56,897 nucleotides of DNA, taken from positions 1-56,897 of the forward strand of contig CALXKD010000006.1 in the NCBI GenBank assembly GCA_944388795.1, in the 5' to 3' direction. Under the pieces are notes generated by a model. The model was not told the DNA's origin, made no database searches, and was given only the letters and a program-made list of their open reading frames with translations. Shown here piece after piece: positions 26,539 through 35,414 of the stretch (positions are counted from its first letter, which is position 1; every line of letters begins with the position of its first letter). The stretch comes from an uncultured Clostridia bacterium. Its GTDB lineage: Bacteria > Bacillota > Clostridia > TANB77 > CAG-508. The position numbers and the translations under genes are program-made.

Positions 26539-27604
26539 TTTAACAAAAATGAAAATGAGATTATGTATGTCTTTAATGGCAAATATTATGGTGGCAGTCA
26601 TTGTTTCCTTGATAGTATATTTTATTATTGCTATGTTTTTTGAGGGCATTATATCGAATATTGTATCAAATTTAAACTATGACGTATATTCATGGATTGT
26701 ATATAATAGAGAAATTGTAGTATATGTGTATATTGGAATTGTTTTAGCAGTGATTATTTATCGATTTATTTCAAAATATGTAAATGCTATGCATGAAGTA
26801 TATAATGCTTTAGATTTAATATTAAAAGAGGATAATGAAACCATTAAGTTACCAAGTGAAATGAACCAATTTTCAGATAAGATCAATGAAATTAAATATG
26901 ATTATATATTAACGAAAAAGAATGAAAGAGAAGCGGAGCAAAAGAAAAATGATTTAATTGTGTATATGGCACATGATTTAAAAACACCATTAACTTCTAT
27001 TATTGGATATTTAACATTATTAAAAGATGAAAAACAAATATCAAAAGAATTGCAAGAAAAGTATATTAAAATTGCATTAGATAAAGCTTTAAGAGTAGAG
27101 GATTTGACCAATCAATTTTTTGATATTACAAGATATAATTTACAAAATATGCCGATTAATAAGCAGGAAATTAACTTAGTGTATCTATTAAAACAAGTGA
27201 TTGACGAATGTTATCCAATGCTTGAAAAAAGAAATTTAAAATGCCATTTGGAGTCTGTTGATAAGGTGATGTATGTTGGAGATGGAGATAAATTAGCAAG
27301 AGCATTTGATAATTTATTAAAAAATGCCATTAATTATAGTTATGAAAATACCACAATCGAGATACAATTAGAGGAAAAGGAAGGAAAAATATCAATTGTA
27401 TTCAGAAATAAAGGAGATAAAATTCCACAATATAAATTAGATAAATTATTTGAAAAATTTTATAGAGGAGATGATGCAAGAACAAGTAGTACAGGTGGAG
27501 CAGGATTAGGACTTGCCATAACCAAACAAATTATAGAGTTGCATGAAGGAAAGATTTATGTTAAAAATGATGATGAATATATAGAATTCTTTATAGATTT
27601 ATAA
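26531..27604 (+). CDS. Sensor histidine kinase (VanS-like)
   Basis: A 357-residue kinase from the ATG at 26531; a TTG at 26525 is also in frame. Two membrane helices (about residues 15-38 and 62-80) bracket a short external loop, so it may sense the membrane rather than a large ligand. The H-box is MAHDLKTPLTSIIGYLTLL, the N-box FDNLLKNAINYS, and GGAGLGLAI closes the ATP site. The HDLKTPLTS wording is that of the VanS group. The start overlaps the regulator's last eight bases. Partner: the upstream OmpR-type regulator. Confidence 0.92.
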   Translation: MNDLTKMKMRLCMSLMANIMVAVIVSLIVYFIIAMFFEGIISNIVSNLNYDVYSWIVYNREIVVYVYIGIVLAVIIYRFISKYVNAMHEVYNALDLILKEDNETIKLPSEMNQFSDKINEIKYDYILTKKNEREAEQKKNDLIVYMAHDLKTPLTSIIGYLTLLKDEKQISKELQEKYIKIALDKALRVEDLTNQFFDITRYNLQNMPINKQEINLVYLLKQVIDECYPMLEKRNLKCHLESVDKVMYVGDGDKLARAFDNLLKNAINYSYENTTIEIQLEEKEGKISIVFRNKGDKIPQYKLDKLFEKFYRGDDARTSSTGGAGLGLAITKQIIELHEGKIYVKNDDEYIEFFIDL

Positions 27605-27629
27605 AATAACTTGAAATAGGAGGTACACG

Positions 27630-28175
27630 ATGGGAAAAGTATTAAAGGTAAGAGAAGTAGGAAATCCTATTTTATCAACAAAGTGTGAAGAAGTAGATAT
27701 ACACCATATAAATGAATCTATCATAGAAATTATAGAAGATATGAAGGAAACTTTGAATTTTACAGGTGGATTTGGAATAGCAGCTCCACAAATAGGTGTG
27801 AATAAAAGAATTGTCATTATACAAGTGGAAAAAGATAACTGTACTTATCAAGATTGTGAGGATATTCCAACAACAATTATGATAAATCCTGTTTGGAGAA
27901 ATTTATCAGAAGAAACTTATATAGAATATGAAGGGTGTCTAAGTGTACCAGCAATTAGAGGAAAAGTGGAAAGATATCATGATATAGAAGTTACTTATTA
28001 TAATGAACAAGGAGAAAAAATAACAAAACAAGTTCAGGGATTTACAGCAAGAGATATCCAACATGAATGTGATCATTTAGATGGAATTGTATTTTTAGAA
28101 AAAGTAAATATGCATAATGGATTTGCAACAAAAGAAATGATAAATAAATATAATTTAAAGGAGGATTTGTCATGA
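27630..28175 (+). CDS. def: Peptide deformylase
   Basis: A 181-residue metalloenzyme that removes the formyl group from nascent N-terminal methionine. All three motifs are present: GGFGIAAPQIG, EGCLSVP with the metal Cys, and QHECDHLDG with two His ligands and the catalytic Glu. The ATG follows AGGAGGT. It starts 25 bases after the kinase stop and overlaps the next gene by four bases. Confidence 0.95.
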   Translation: MGKVLKVREVGNPILSTKCEEVDIHHINESIIEIIEDMKETLNFTGGFGIAAPQIGVNKRIVIIQVEKDNCTYQDCEDIPTTIMINPVWRNLSEETYIEYEGCLSVPAIRGKVERYHDIEVTYYNEQGEKITKQVQGFTARDIQHECDHLDGIVFLEKVNMHNGFATKEMINKYNLKEDLS

Positions 28176-28840
28176 AATTAGTATTGGCTTCGCAAGGCTT
28201 TACAACAGATGAAATTGCAGAAAATGTATCTGAATTGGTAGGAAAATCATTAAGTAATATAAATATTTCTATCATTAATGAAGCATATATTGTAATTCCG
28301 GAGAATGAAGATAAAAGATGGTTAATACAAGAATTAGGGAATATAGCAAAATATATAGGTGGAACAATTGATTTTGTGAATTTAAGAGCATATACAAAGG
28401 AAGAAATCAGAAAAAGATTAGTCAATACAGATATTATATATATTGTTGGTGGAAAGCAATTTATTTTACCAAATTTATTTAAAGAAACAGGATTTGATGA
28501 AATTTTAAGAAAATGTGCTAAAAATAAAGTTATTATGGGAACATCAGCAGGTGCAACTGTATTGGGAAAGCAAATAGAAAGTGCTCCGTATTGGAAAGAA
28601 AGATATCAGGTGGAAAAGGAAAAAATAGAAAATAAAACATTAGGATTGGTAGAGTTTAATATTGTTCCACACTATATGAGAGAAGATCATAAAAAATGGA
28701 ATAAAGAATTTTTAGAAGAGGTTTTAAGAGATAATCCATTTCCTGTTTATGCAATACGAGATGATCAAGCGATTATTTATGACGAGGGAAAACTCAAATT
28801 TGTTGGAGGAAATCCAGAAATATTTGGAAAAAATATATAA
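28172..28840 (+). CDS. Peptidase S51 (dipeptidase E-like) family protein
   Basis: A 222-residue protein of the class-I-glutamine-amidotransferase-like fold. The nucleophile elbow is GTSAGATVLG, with the active Ser in SAGA, preceded by IYIVGGKQF. A likely catalytic His lies in NIVPHYMREDHKKW. Peptidase E cleaves Asp-X dipeptides; the specificity of this homologue is not certain. The start codon lies inside the deformylase stop (ATGA), a sign of translational coupling and perhaps of a shared part in peptide turnover. Confidence 0.85.
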   Translation: MKLVLASQGFTTDEIAENVSELVGKSLSNINISIINEAYIVIPENEDKRWLIQELGNIAKYIGGTIDFVNLRAYTKEEIRKRLVNTDIIYIVGGKQFILPNLFKETGFDEILRKCAKNKVIMGTSAGATVLGKQIESAPYWKERYQVEKEKIENKTLGLVEFNIVPHYMREDHKKWNKEFLEEVLRDNPFPVYAIRDDQAIIYDEGKLKFVGGNPEIFGKNI

Positions 28841-28924
28841 AAAGAAATAAAGTATATAACGAGTATGTATATACTTTATTTTTGACTTTTAATAATATTA
28901 TTAGAAAAATATTTGAAGAAAGTA

Positions 28925-28953
28925 TTGACAAAATGAAGAAAACCCAGTATAAT
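28925..28953 (+). promoter_or_regulatory. Consensus promoter of tRNA-Gly
   Basis: A perfect TTGACA (28925-28930) and perfect TATAAT (28948-28953) with 17-base spacing, 21 bases before the tRNA. Confidence 0.85.
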
Positions 28954-28973
28954 TTATAAATGTCAAGAGTCAT

Positions 28974-29047
<74 letters not shown>

Positions 29048-29053
29048 AATTTT

Positions 29054-29083
29054 AAATACCACATTTATAAATGTGGTATTTTT
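29054..29083 (+). terminator. Terminator after tRNA-Gly
   Basis: AATACCACATTT pairs with AAATGTGGTATT and is followed by T residues, seven bases after the CCA end. Confidence 0.8.
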
Positions 29084-29100
29084 CTATTTTAAGAAGTATA

Positions 29101-29236
29101 TTGAAAATATAGAAAAGTGTGATATAATAACAAGGACTGAGCTAGTAAGAATATCTTTATAGCAAAGTATTTAAAAATTTCTGATACTAAAATGTTATTG
29201 AAGTAGAAGTATGAATATCATATTTAGGAGGAAATC
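29101..29236 (+). promoter_or_regulatory. Promoter and 100-base leader of the hydrogenase-regulator gene
   Basis: TTGAAA (29101-29106) and TATAAT (29123-29128) are 16 bases apart. The roughly 100-base leader that follows has GAATATC twice and a weak AGTAT/ATACT stem. It matches no riboswitch I can name. The gene's start has AGGAGG. Confidence 0.45.
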
Positions 29237-29482
29237 ATGGATACAAGGGTTGCCATAATAGGAATAATATTAGAAAAAAAGGATGAAGTAGAAAAACTAA
29301 ACTCTATTTTACATGACTATTCGAAATGGATTATTGGAAGAATGGGTATGCCATATCCTAAAAAATCTATCAATATTATTAATATTATCGTAGATGCACC
29401 ACAAGACGAAATAAACACTTTATCAGGAAAAATAGGTAAACTTTCTGGAATTACAAGTAAAGTGATTTATTCCAATGTATAG
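29237..29482 (+). CDS. TM1266-type iron-only hydrogenase system regulator
   Basis: An 81-residue protein opening MDTRVAIIGIILE and carrying the INIINIIVDAPQDEINTLSGKIGKL stretch in two halves, which matches the small ACT/NikR-C-like fold family annotated as the iron-only hydrogenase system regulator. In other Clostridia it sits beside hydE, hydF and hydG or hydrogenase genes; none is present here. It has no DNA-binding segment, so the regulator label comes from gene context rather than proven function. AGGAGG precedes the ATG, and a membrane protein follows after 53 bases. Confidence 0.78.
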   Translation: MDTRVAIIGIILEKKDEVEKLNSILHDYSKWIIGRMGMPYPKKSINIINIIVDAPQDEINTLSGKIGKLSGITSKVIYSNV

Positions 29483-29535
29483 TAAAGATATATTCTTATT
29501 TTAAAGCTCTATTTCTATAAAAGGAGGAGTTTAAA

Positions 29536-30144
29536 ATGGAGAATGAAAGTGTTATTAATAAAAGAATAACTCAATTTTCAAAAGGTGCTGATATAGCACA
29601 AACAATTATTATATTTTTAATTGCCCTATTAGTTCCAACATTTTTAGGACAGCTTATTACAAGTCTATTTGGATCAACAAGTGTGATAGCAAGTAATTCT
29701 CAATTAATTGTTGGAACAATTGTCAATATGGCTTTAGTCACAACAGCTATTAATTTAAAAGGTTGGGCTAAAATTCTTGGAGTTGTAACAATGCCAAGTA
29801 TTTCTACAATATTAAGTGGATATGTATTTGGAACAGCTTCTACATATATGGTATATATGATACCAGCAATATGGGTAGGAAATTTTGCATTAGTATATGC
29901 TTACAAATTTATCATGTTAGGGAAAAATAAACATTATTTCTTAGCAGGAATAGTAGGTGTGGTTGTAAAAGTAGCCATCATATTTGCATTCTTTGGAATT
30001 TTAAATGCTTTTGGTGTTTTTCCAGAGAAATTAGTTTCAAATTTACAAACAGCTATGAGTACAACACAATTGATTACAGCTACATTAGGTGTTATTTTAT
30101 CTTTTATTATTTATAAATTAGAAAAGAAATCAGCGAAAGAATAA
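29536..30144 (+). CDS. Six-TM integral membrane protein, ECF-S-component-like
   Basis: A 202-residue protein with about six hydrophobic helices and a short charged tail. Helices include IAQTIIIFLIALLVPTFLG near the start and MALVTTAINLKGWAKILGVV near residue 70. The size and the conserved small-residue pattern (MPSISTILSGYVFG) recall substrate-binding S components of ECF vitamin/metal transporters, but no motif proves it. AAAGGAGGAG precedes the ATG. It probably shares a transcript with the hydrogenase-system regulator, so a link to metal or cofactor supply is possible but inferred. Confidence 0.6.
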   Translation: MENESVINKRITQFSKGADIAQTIIIFLIALLVPTFLGQLITSLFGSTSVIASNSQLIVGTIVNMALVTTAINLKGWAKILGVVTMPSISTILSGYVFGTASTYMVYMIPAIWVGNFALVYAYKFIMLGKNKHYFLAGIVGVVVKVAIIFAFFGILNAFGVFPEKLVSNLQTAMSTTQLITATLGVILSFIIYKLEKKSAKE

Positions 30145-30166
30145 ATATGAACAAAAATGTGAATGT

Positions 30167-30201
30167 TGAACTTTAGGGATAGCCCTTAAAGTTCATTTTT
30201 T
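30167..30201 (+). terminator. Terminator after the ECF-S-like gene
   Basis: TGAACTTTAGGG and CCCTTAAAGTTCA pair around loop ATAG with a bulge, followed by a T run. Confidence 0.8.
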
Positions 30202-30213
30202 ATTTAGAAAAAT

Positions 30214-30256
30214 ATAAAAAAAGAACTAGATTACTGTTATAGGAGAAATCTAGTTC
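30214..30256 (-). terminator. Terminator of the Rieske oxidoreductase gene
   Basis: Read on the minus strand, GAACTAGATT and AATCTAGTTC enclose a 14-base loop and are followed by seven T. It lies about 160 bases beyond the stop at 30414. Bases 30257-30413 show no gene, only A-rich sequence. Confidence 0.7.
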
Positions 30257-30413
30257 ATAAACAAAAAATAATTCATAAATCGATATATAAATATATGATT
30301 TATTACTGGTATTGTAGCAAATAAAAGAAAACAAGTCAATAAAAAAACACAAAAAACAACAAATTTCTATAAAATATTACAAAAGAAATAAATAAGAAAA
30401 AAGTATTACAATA

Positions 30414-31910
30414 TTATTGATAAATTTCTAAATCTTTAAAGGCAGGTCCGTATAGATTTTTACCCATAGCATCATAGCGAGAACCATGGCAAGGGCAATC
30501 CCAAGTTTTATCAATATCATTCCAAGTAAGTAAACATCCTAGATGTGTACAAATTGGATTAATCGCATGAATTTTATTTTCTTTATCTCTATAAACACCT
30601 ACTTTTTTTCCATCTAGTTCAATAATATCTCCAGAATGTGGTTTAATGTTTTCTAAAGAAGTATCTGAAGCTTTTAATTTATTGAGTAATAAAGAATTGG
30701 TAGAATCCACAACCATGTTTTTTACTTCGTCAAAATTTTTAAATAAGCCAAATCTTGTAGAATCAAATAAATAAGCATATGGATTTTTTCTTTCACAAAT
30801 TTCATCAACAATTAAATTAGCTGCAACATTAGAAAGTGTCATGCCCCATTTTTTAAATCCAGTCCCTACATATACATTTGGTAATAGACTAGAATATTTA
30901 CCAATGTAAGGAAGCTTGTCTAAAGAGATACAATCCTCACTACTCCACTCATATAAAACATCACAATCCGGATAATATTGTTTAGCAAAATTTTTCAAGA
31001 CATCATAAGGATTTTCTTGAGAATAATTATGACCAGTTTTACTATTACCACTTGCCAATAATAAAATATCTTTACCATTAAATTTTGTCGTTCTAAAGGA
31101 ATAAATAGGAGAAGAAATATTAATATACATATCATTTAATGGGTCGTTTTTGGTATCTAAGGCAATGATATAAGAAGTGGATTGATATAATTTAGAAAAA
31201 TAAAAACCAGGAACATTCATAAATGGATAACGTGTTGCCATAATGACATGTTTTGCTTTTATCATTTTGCCATTATCTGTATAGACTACATAGTTTTTCT
31301 TATCTTTTTCTATATCCACAGCTGTGGTATTGGTATAAATTTGTCCATTTTTTTCAATAATGCTTTTCGATAATCCTAAAATATATTTTAAAGGATTAAA
31401 TTTTGCTTGGTTTTTAAAACACAAAGCACTTTCCACTTCAAATGGCAAAGAAACATTTTTGGTTAGTTCAGCATGATAATCTAAACTTTCTAATACTTTT
31501 TGTTCCTTTTCTAATAAATTGACTTCTTCCTTTTTTGTTGTATATACATAACTATTTTGTATTTCAAAATCACAATCAATTTGTTCTTTATTGATAATAT
31601 CTTTAATATTTTTGATGGCCTTTTCATTTACCTCTAAATAATCTTTTGCAAAATGCATATCATAAGAGGTGTTTAGATAAGAATAAAATAAATCATGTTG
31701 ACTGGTAATTTTACCAGTTGTAAAACTAGTGGTACCAGCTAAATTATTTTTATCGATTAAAATGACTTTAAAACCTAAGTGACTTAAATAATATCCACAA
31801 GTCATTCCCAAAATACCTGCTCCAATAATACAAATATCAGCTTCTGAATTTTTATCTAATGATTCAAATTTTGAAGTTCCTTTTACGGAATCTATCCATA
31901 ATGAATTCAT
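30414..31910 (-). CDS. FAD-dependent oxidoreductase with C-terminal Rieske [2Fe-2S] domain
   Basis: A 498-residue fusion. The N-terminal part is a DAO-type flavoprotein with the dinucleotide motif ADICIIGAGILGMTCGYYL. The C-terminal 90 residues form a Rieske domain with both cluster motifs, CTHLGC and CPCHGS. The known family is cytosolic, substrate undefined, and widespread in Firmicutes. The start at 31910 follows AAGGTGG; an upstream ATG at 31928 would overlap that ribosome binding site. The gene stands alone between a distant terminator and the divergent M18 gene. Confidence 0.9.
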   Translation of the reverse strand: MNSLWIDSVKGTSKFESLDKNSEADICIIGAGILGMTCGYYLSHLGFKVILIDKNNLAGTTSFTTGKITSQHDLFYSYLNTSYDMHFAKDYLEVNEKAIKNIKDIINKEQIDCDFEIQNSYVYTTKKEEVNLLEKEQKVLESLDYHAELTKNVSLPFEVESALCFKNQAKFNPLKYILGLSKSIIEKNGQIYTNTTAVDIEKDKKNYVVYTDNGKMIKAKHVIMATRYPFMNVPGFYFSKLYQSTSYIIALDTKNDPLNDMYINISSPIYSFRTTKFNGKDILLLASGNSKTGHNYSQENPYDVLKNFAKQYYPDCDVLYEWSSEDCISLDKLPYIGKYSSLLPNVYVGTGFKKWGMTLSNVAANLIVDEICERKNPYAYLFDSTRFGLFKNFDEVKNMVVDSTNSLLLNKLKASDTSLENIKPHSGDIIELDGKKVGVYRDKENKIHAINPICTHLGCLLTWNDIDKTWDCPCHGSRYDAMGKNLYGPAFKDLEIYQ

Positions 31911-32044
31911 AAAATTCCACCTTTCCAAATAATTATATACATAGTATAACCAGATTTTTGGAATAAATTATAAAAATAGTGGAAAAATGAATTATATAAT
32001 GATATACTGTGAAACAGAAAAAAGAATATATAGGAGGGATAAAT

Positions 32045-33439
32045 ATGAGTGAAGAATTAAAAGAAAAGCTTTTTGATAAAAAGGAAAATGGTTGGAAAAG
32101 TGTAAATGATGAAAAAAGACAAGCTATATTTGATTTTTCAAAAGGTTACATGGATTTCTTAAATCAAGCAAAGACAGAAAGAGAATTTGTGAAAAAGGCA
32201 AGAAAATTGGCTGACCAAAATGGATTTAAAGACATTATCGAATTTGATACCTTAAAACCTGGAGACAAGGTATATTTTGTAAATAGAAATAAAAGTATGT
32301 ATTTAGCTGTTATCGGAACAGAAAGTATTGAGAAAGGATTACATATTATTGGTTCACATGTGGATTCACCAAGATTAGATTTAAAACCAAATCCTCTATA
32401 TGAAGATACAGAAATGGCATATTTTAAAACACATTATTATGGTGGAATTAAGAAATATCAATGGACAACGATTCCACTAAGTATTCATGGTACGATTGTG
32501 AAAACAAATGGAGAAAAAATCGATATTTGTATAGGAGAAGATGAAAATGATCCAATCTTTACCATCACAGATTTATTGCCACATTTAGCACAAGACCAAA
32601 TGGAGAAAAAATTAAAAAATGGAATTGATGGAGAAGATTTAAATCTTTTAATTGGAAGTATTCCTTATGAAGAAAAAGGAAAAGACCAAGTAAAATTAAA
32701 TATTTTAAATATATTACATCAAAAATATGGAATTACAGAAGCAGATTTAACAAGTACAGAGATAGAAGTAGTACCAGCTTTTAGAGCAAGAAGTATGGGA
32801 TTTGATGAAAGTATGGTGGCAGCATATGGTCAAGATGATAAAGTATGTGCCTATACATCATTGGCAGCAATGATGGAATTAGAAAATGTAAAAAATACAG
32901 CTATATGTATATTATCTGATAAAGAAGAAATTGGTAGTATGGGAAATACAGGTATGGAATCACATATGTTTGACTTCTTTGTCTCAGAAATATTAAATAA
33001 ATTGGGTGTGAACAAACCAAATTTATTAGATAAAGTATTTTGCTTTTCAAAAATGTTATCTTCAGATGTAGATGCTGGTTTTGACCCAATCTATGCTTCT
33101 GTTTCAGATAAAATAAATGCAGGCTTTTTAGGAAAAGGAATTAGTTTGAATAAATATACAGGAGCTAGAGGAAAATCAGGGGCATCTGATGCAAATGCAG
33201 AATATGTGGCATGGGTAAGAAAAGTATTAGAAGAAAACGATATTCATTATCAAGTTGCAGAACTTGGAAAAGTAGATGTCGGCGGTGGAGGAACAATTGC
33301 TTATATCATTGCTAATAAAGGAGCAGATGTTATAGACTGTGGTGTTCCAGTATTATCAATGCACGCACCTTATGAAGTAACAAGCAAATATGATATATAT
33401 TCAGCATATAAAACATATAAAGCATTTTGGAATGCATAG
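32045..33439 (+). CDS. M18-family metalloaminopeptidase
   Basis: A 464-residue zinc aminopeptidase with GSHVDSPRLDLKP, DKEEIGSMGNTGM and the C-terminal SMHAPYEVTSKYDIYSAYK region, which together supply the two-metal site of the M18 (aspartyl aminopeptidase) family. It should release N-terminal residues from peptides in the cytosol. The ATG at 32045 follows AGGAGGG; an ATG 36 bases upstream in the same frame has no such site. The family length is normal. A terminator follows closely. Confidence 0.92.
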   Translation: MSEELKEKLFDKKENGWKSVNDEKRQAIFDFSKGYMDFLNQAKTEREFVKKARKLADQNGFKDIIEFDTLKPGDKVYFVNRNKSMYLAVIGTESIEKGLHIIGSHVDSPRLDLKPNPLYEDTEMAYFKTHYYGGIKKYQWTTIPLSIHGTIVKTNGEKIDICIGEDENDPIFTITDLLPHLAQDQMEKKLKNGIDGEDLNLLIGSIPYEEKGKDQVKLNILNILHQKYGITEADLTSTEIEVVPAFRARSMGFDESMVAAYGQDDKVCAYTSLAAMMELENVKNTAICILSDKEEIGSMGNTGMESHMFDFFVSEILNKLGVNKPNLLDKVFCFSKMLSSDVDAGFDPIYASVSDKINAGFLGKGISLNKYTGARGKSGASDANAEYVAWVRKVLEENDIHYQVAELGKVDVGGGGTIAYIIANKGADVIDCGVPVLSMHAPYEVTSKYDIYSAYKTYKAFWNA

Positions 33440-33455
33440 AATCAATTGATAAAAT

Positions 33456-33486
33456 AAAAAGGCACTATATGAATTGTGCCTTTTTT
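33456..33486. terminator. Bidirectional terminator, M18 / XRE genes
   Basis: AAAAAGGCAC and GTGCCTTTTT pair around a 10-base loop. T runs on both strands serve the two convergent genes. Confidence 0.8.
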
Positions 33487-33489
33487 ACT

Positions 33490-33837
33490 TTATTTAAAAT
33501 TAATTAATAAATCAATGATATTATCTACAAAATTAAGTTTTTCCTCAGTTAAATAATTTAATTTTTCAGATATTTTAATTTGTTTTATACTATCTTTATT
33601 TGTCATAAATTCCTTAAAAATAGTATTAGGACTAATACCTAAAATATTCATATAATTTATCAAGGTCTGGGTTTTAATTCCGCTATATCCGTTTTCAATT
33701 CTAGAAATATATTTTAAAGAAATTCCTAACTGTTCTGCCATAACTTCTTGCGTATAGCCCTTTTTAACTCTAAAATCTTTTAATATTTTTCCAAAGGTTT
33801 TATCAATATCACTTTTTGAGATAGAATTCATTTTCAT
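33490..33837 (-). CDS. XRE-family helix-turn-helix regulator
   Basis: A 115-residue protein. An N-terminal Cro/CI-type helix-turn-helix (FRVKKGYTQEVMAEQLGIS with YISRIENG) is followed by a short helical tail that may dimerise. There is no protease or ligand-binding domain. A GGAGGATG stretch precedes the ATG. It is divergent from the small gene at 34047 and could regulate it or itself. Such small XRE genes often mark accessory DNA. Target unknown. Confidence 0.85.
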   Translation of the reverse strand: MKMNSISKSDIDKTFGKILKDFRVKKGYTQEVMAEQLGISLKYISRIENGYSGIKTQTLINYMNILGISPNTIFKEFMTNKDSIKQIKISEKLNYLTEEKLNFVDNIIDLLINFK

Positions 33838-34046
33838 CCTCCATAATTTTAAAGTATTATCATAAGTATAACAAGCTGGGAGCTAATCTAGAACACAGTA
33901 ATAATATAAGAAAAAACAAAGTGAAATATTCATAAAAGTTATAAAAAAGCTTGAAAAATATAAATGAAAATGATAATATGTAAAAAAACAATAAGTATAA
34001 CTAAAAGTGATACAATAGATAAAAATAGGTGGAGAAATAATTAGAA

Positions 34047-34361
34047 ATGGTAAAAAATAAAGAATATAAAGACTTTTTGAAAAAAATAATATCTTGTATT
34101 AGTAATGGAGACTATTATTCAGCTAAAGAGCTGTCGATTTTAACATTAAATCATTTGGAGGATGATACTAATATCATGGAAAAAGATTTAAAGAAATATA
34201 TAAAAGCACATATATGTAAACAAGAATTAAGAAATTTAAAAAATAAGAAGGACATATATTTGATAGATAAATATTCAGAATATTTTTTAACAAAAATAAA
34301 GCAAGATGAAGAAATAACGCAAATAGCTTCTTTAGAAGAATTTATTCAAGAAATCATATAA
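34047..34361 (+). CDS. Small helical protein of unknown function
   Basis: A 104-residue, highly charged, mostly helical protein with no membrane segment. The ATG lies 13 bases after AGGTGGAG, a long spacing. Upstream are two possible promoters: TTGAAA with TAATAT at 17 bases, and an extended -10 TGATACAAT. The C-terminus (TQIASLEEFIQEI) is acidic. I do not recognise a family. Its position next to an XRE gene suggests accessory DNA. Confidence 0.55.
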   Translation: MVKNKEYKDFLKKIISCISNGDYYSAKELSILTLNHLEDDTNIMEKDLKKYIKAHICKQELRNLKNKKDIYLIDKYSEYFLTKIKQDEEITQIASLEEFIQEII

Positions 34362-34407
34362 GGAAGAAAAAGGATATAAATAGAATAATTAATAATGGAA
34401 AAAAATA

Positions 34408-34436
34408 TTGACAAATAACAAATAGAAAAGTAGAAT
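34408..34436 (+). promoter_or_regulatory. Promoter of the pentapeptide-repeat gene
   Basis: A perfect TTGACA (34408-34413) and TAGAAT (34431-34436) are 17 bases apart, 75 bases before the start codon. Confidence 0.7.
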
Positions 34437-34460
34437 TTGAAGTATAGAAAAATATGGGTA

Positions 34461-34489
34461 AAAAACTTTGTATAGATTACAAAGTTTTT
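34461..34489 (+). terminator. Hairpin in the leader of the pentapeptide-repeat gene
   Basis: AAAAACTTTGTA and TACAAAGTTTTT form a 12-bp perfect stem with a 5-base loop and a short T-rich tail between promoter and start codon. It could attenuate transcription or shape the leader. The tail (TAATTATTT) is weak for a full terminator. Confidence 0.5.
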
Positions 34490-34511
34490 AATTATTTAAA
34501 GGAGAAAATGA

Positions 34512-35150
34512 ATGAAAATTATAAAACCTAACATTGGTGAAATTCATGAAATATCTGATTTGAGAAAAGCGTTGTTAGAAAACATAGAAGAATATGAAAT
34601 AAGAGAAAAATATATAAAAAATAATGAAGATGAAAACCTTGGAGTAGAAAAATTTGAATTTAGAAATTGTATGTTTGAAAATTGTAAATATATACAATCC
34701 AATTTTGAAAATGCATATTTTTCAGATATTATATTCAAAAATTGTGATTTTTCAAATTCTAATTTTAGTAAAGCAGGCTTTAATAAGGTAGAGTTTATTA
34801 GTTGCAAATTAACAGGGTGTGATTTTATAGAATCAGATATTTTTAATGTGTATATAAATGAATCTAATTTAGTTTATGCCAATCTATCGAATTCTAGTTT
34901 TAGAGATGTAAGGATAGAAAATAGTAATTTACAAGCGAGTAGTATGAATGAAGTTAAATTTAAGGATATTGCATTTTTAGAGTGTAATTTAAATAAAGTG
35001 CAGTTATTTAGAACAAAATTAAAAGGAATAGACTTTTCTACTTGTGAATTAAATGGGATTACAGTAGATATACCAGATTTGAGTGGTATGATTGTAAATG
35101 AATTTCAAGCATTAGAATTATCAAAATTATTAGGCTTAAAAATTAAATAA
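34512..35150 (+). CDS. Pentapeptide-repeat protein
   Basis: A 212-residue protein whose residues 50-185 are tandem A(D/N)LXX-like pentapeptides centred on F or L (FRNCMFENCKY, SNFENAYFSD, CDFSNSNFSKAGF, SNLVYANLSNSSF, SNLQASSM). These fold as a right-handed quadrilateral beta-helix. The first 45 residues are helical and charged. Some such proteins mimic DNA and protect gyrase (Qnr, MfpA), but most have no known role, and nothing here indicates quinolone resistance. AAAGGAG precedes the ATG. A leader hairpin may regulate it. Confidence 0.85.
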   Translation: MKIIKPNIGEIHEISDLRKALLENIEEYEIREKYIKNNEDENLGVEKFEFRNCMFENCKYIQSNFENAYFSDIIFKNCDFSNSNFSKAGFNKVEFISCKLTGCDFIESDIFNVYINESNLVYANLSNSSFRDVRIENSNLQASSMNEVKFKDIAFLECNLNKVQLFRTKLKGIDFSTCELNGITVDIPDLSGMIVNEFQALELSKLLGLKIK

Positions 35151-35183
35151 CGGTAAAATTTGGTAGTAATTTAATGCTTTTTA

Positions 35184-35192
35184 TGGTATAAT
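35184..35192 (+). promoter_or_regulatory. Extended -10 promoter of the Fic toxin-antitoxin pair
   Basis: TGGTATAAT combines a TGn extension with a perfect -10 hexamer about 40 bases before the antitoxin ATG. The -35 region is weak, as is usual for extended -10 promoters. Confidence 0.6.
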
Positions 35193-35232
35193 ATATATGT
35201 GTGTTAAAAATAGAGATATCTAAGGAGGAAAC

Positions 35233-35400
35233 ATGAATCGAGAAGAAAAATTTGAGTTTGATATTGCAAATTTAAAACAAGACTTAGCAATAGAAGATAT
35301 GCAGGTTACAGAAGAAGATGTTGCATTATTACGAAGATATTTTGATAATGAAATTACAATGCCTGAAATGATTGATATAATAAAGAGAACGACAATGTAA
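35233..35400 (+). CDS. VbhA-like antitoxin of a class I Fic system
   Basis: A 55-residue protein with AAGGAGG upstream, ending 14 bases before a Fic gene. Its layout matches small VbhA-type antitoxins: an inhibitory helix, then a three-helix tail (TEEDVALLRRYFDNEIT, then PEMIDIIKR). At the place of the [S/T]xxxE[G/N] motif it reads DLAIED: the inhibitory Glu is kept, while the Ser/Thr and Gly/Asn are both Asp. Identification rests on position, size and this alignment by eye. Confidence 0.75.
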   Translation: MNREEKFEFDIANLKQDLAIEDMQVTEEDVALLRRYFDNEITMPEMIDIIKRTTM

Positions 35401-35414
35401 AAGGAGAATGTCCT

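Noticed and set aside
29129-29236. Known riboswitch in the leader of the hydrogenase-regulator gene
   Set aside because: No T-box, SAM, cobalamin, TPP or FMN core motif is recognisable; only weak stems are present.
34512-35150. Qnr-type quinolone resistance
   Set aside because: The repeats are shared by many unrelated pentapeptide proteins, and the N-terminal helical part differs from Qnr.
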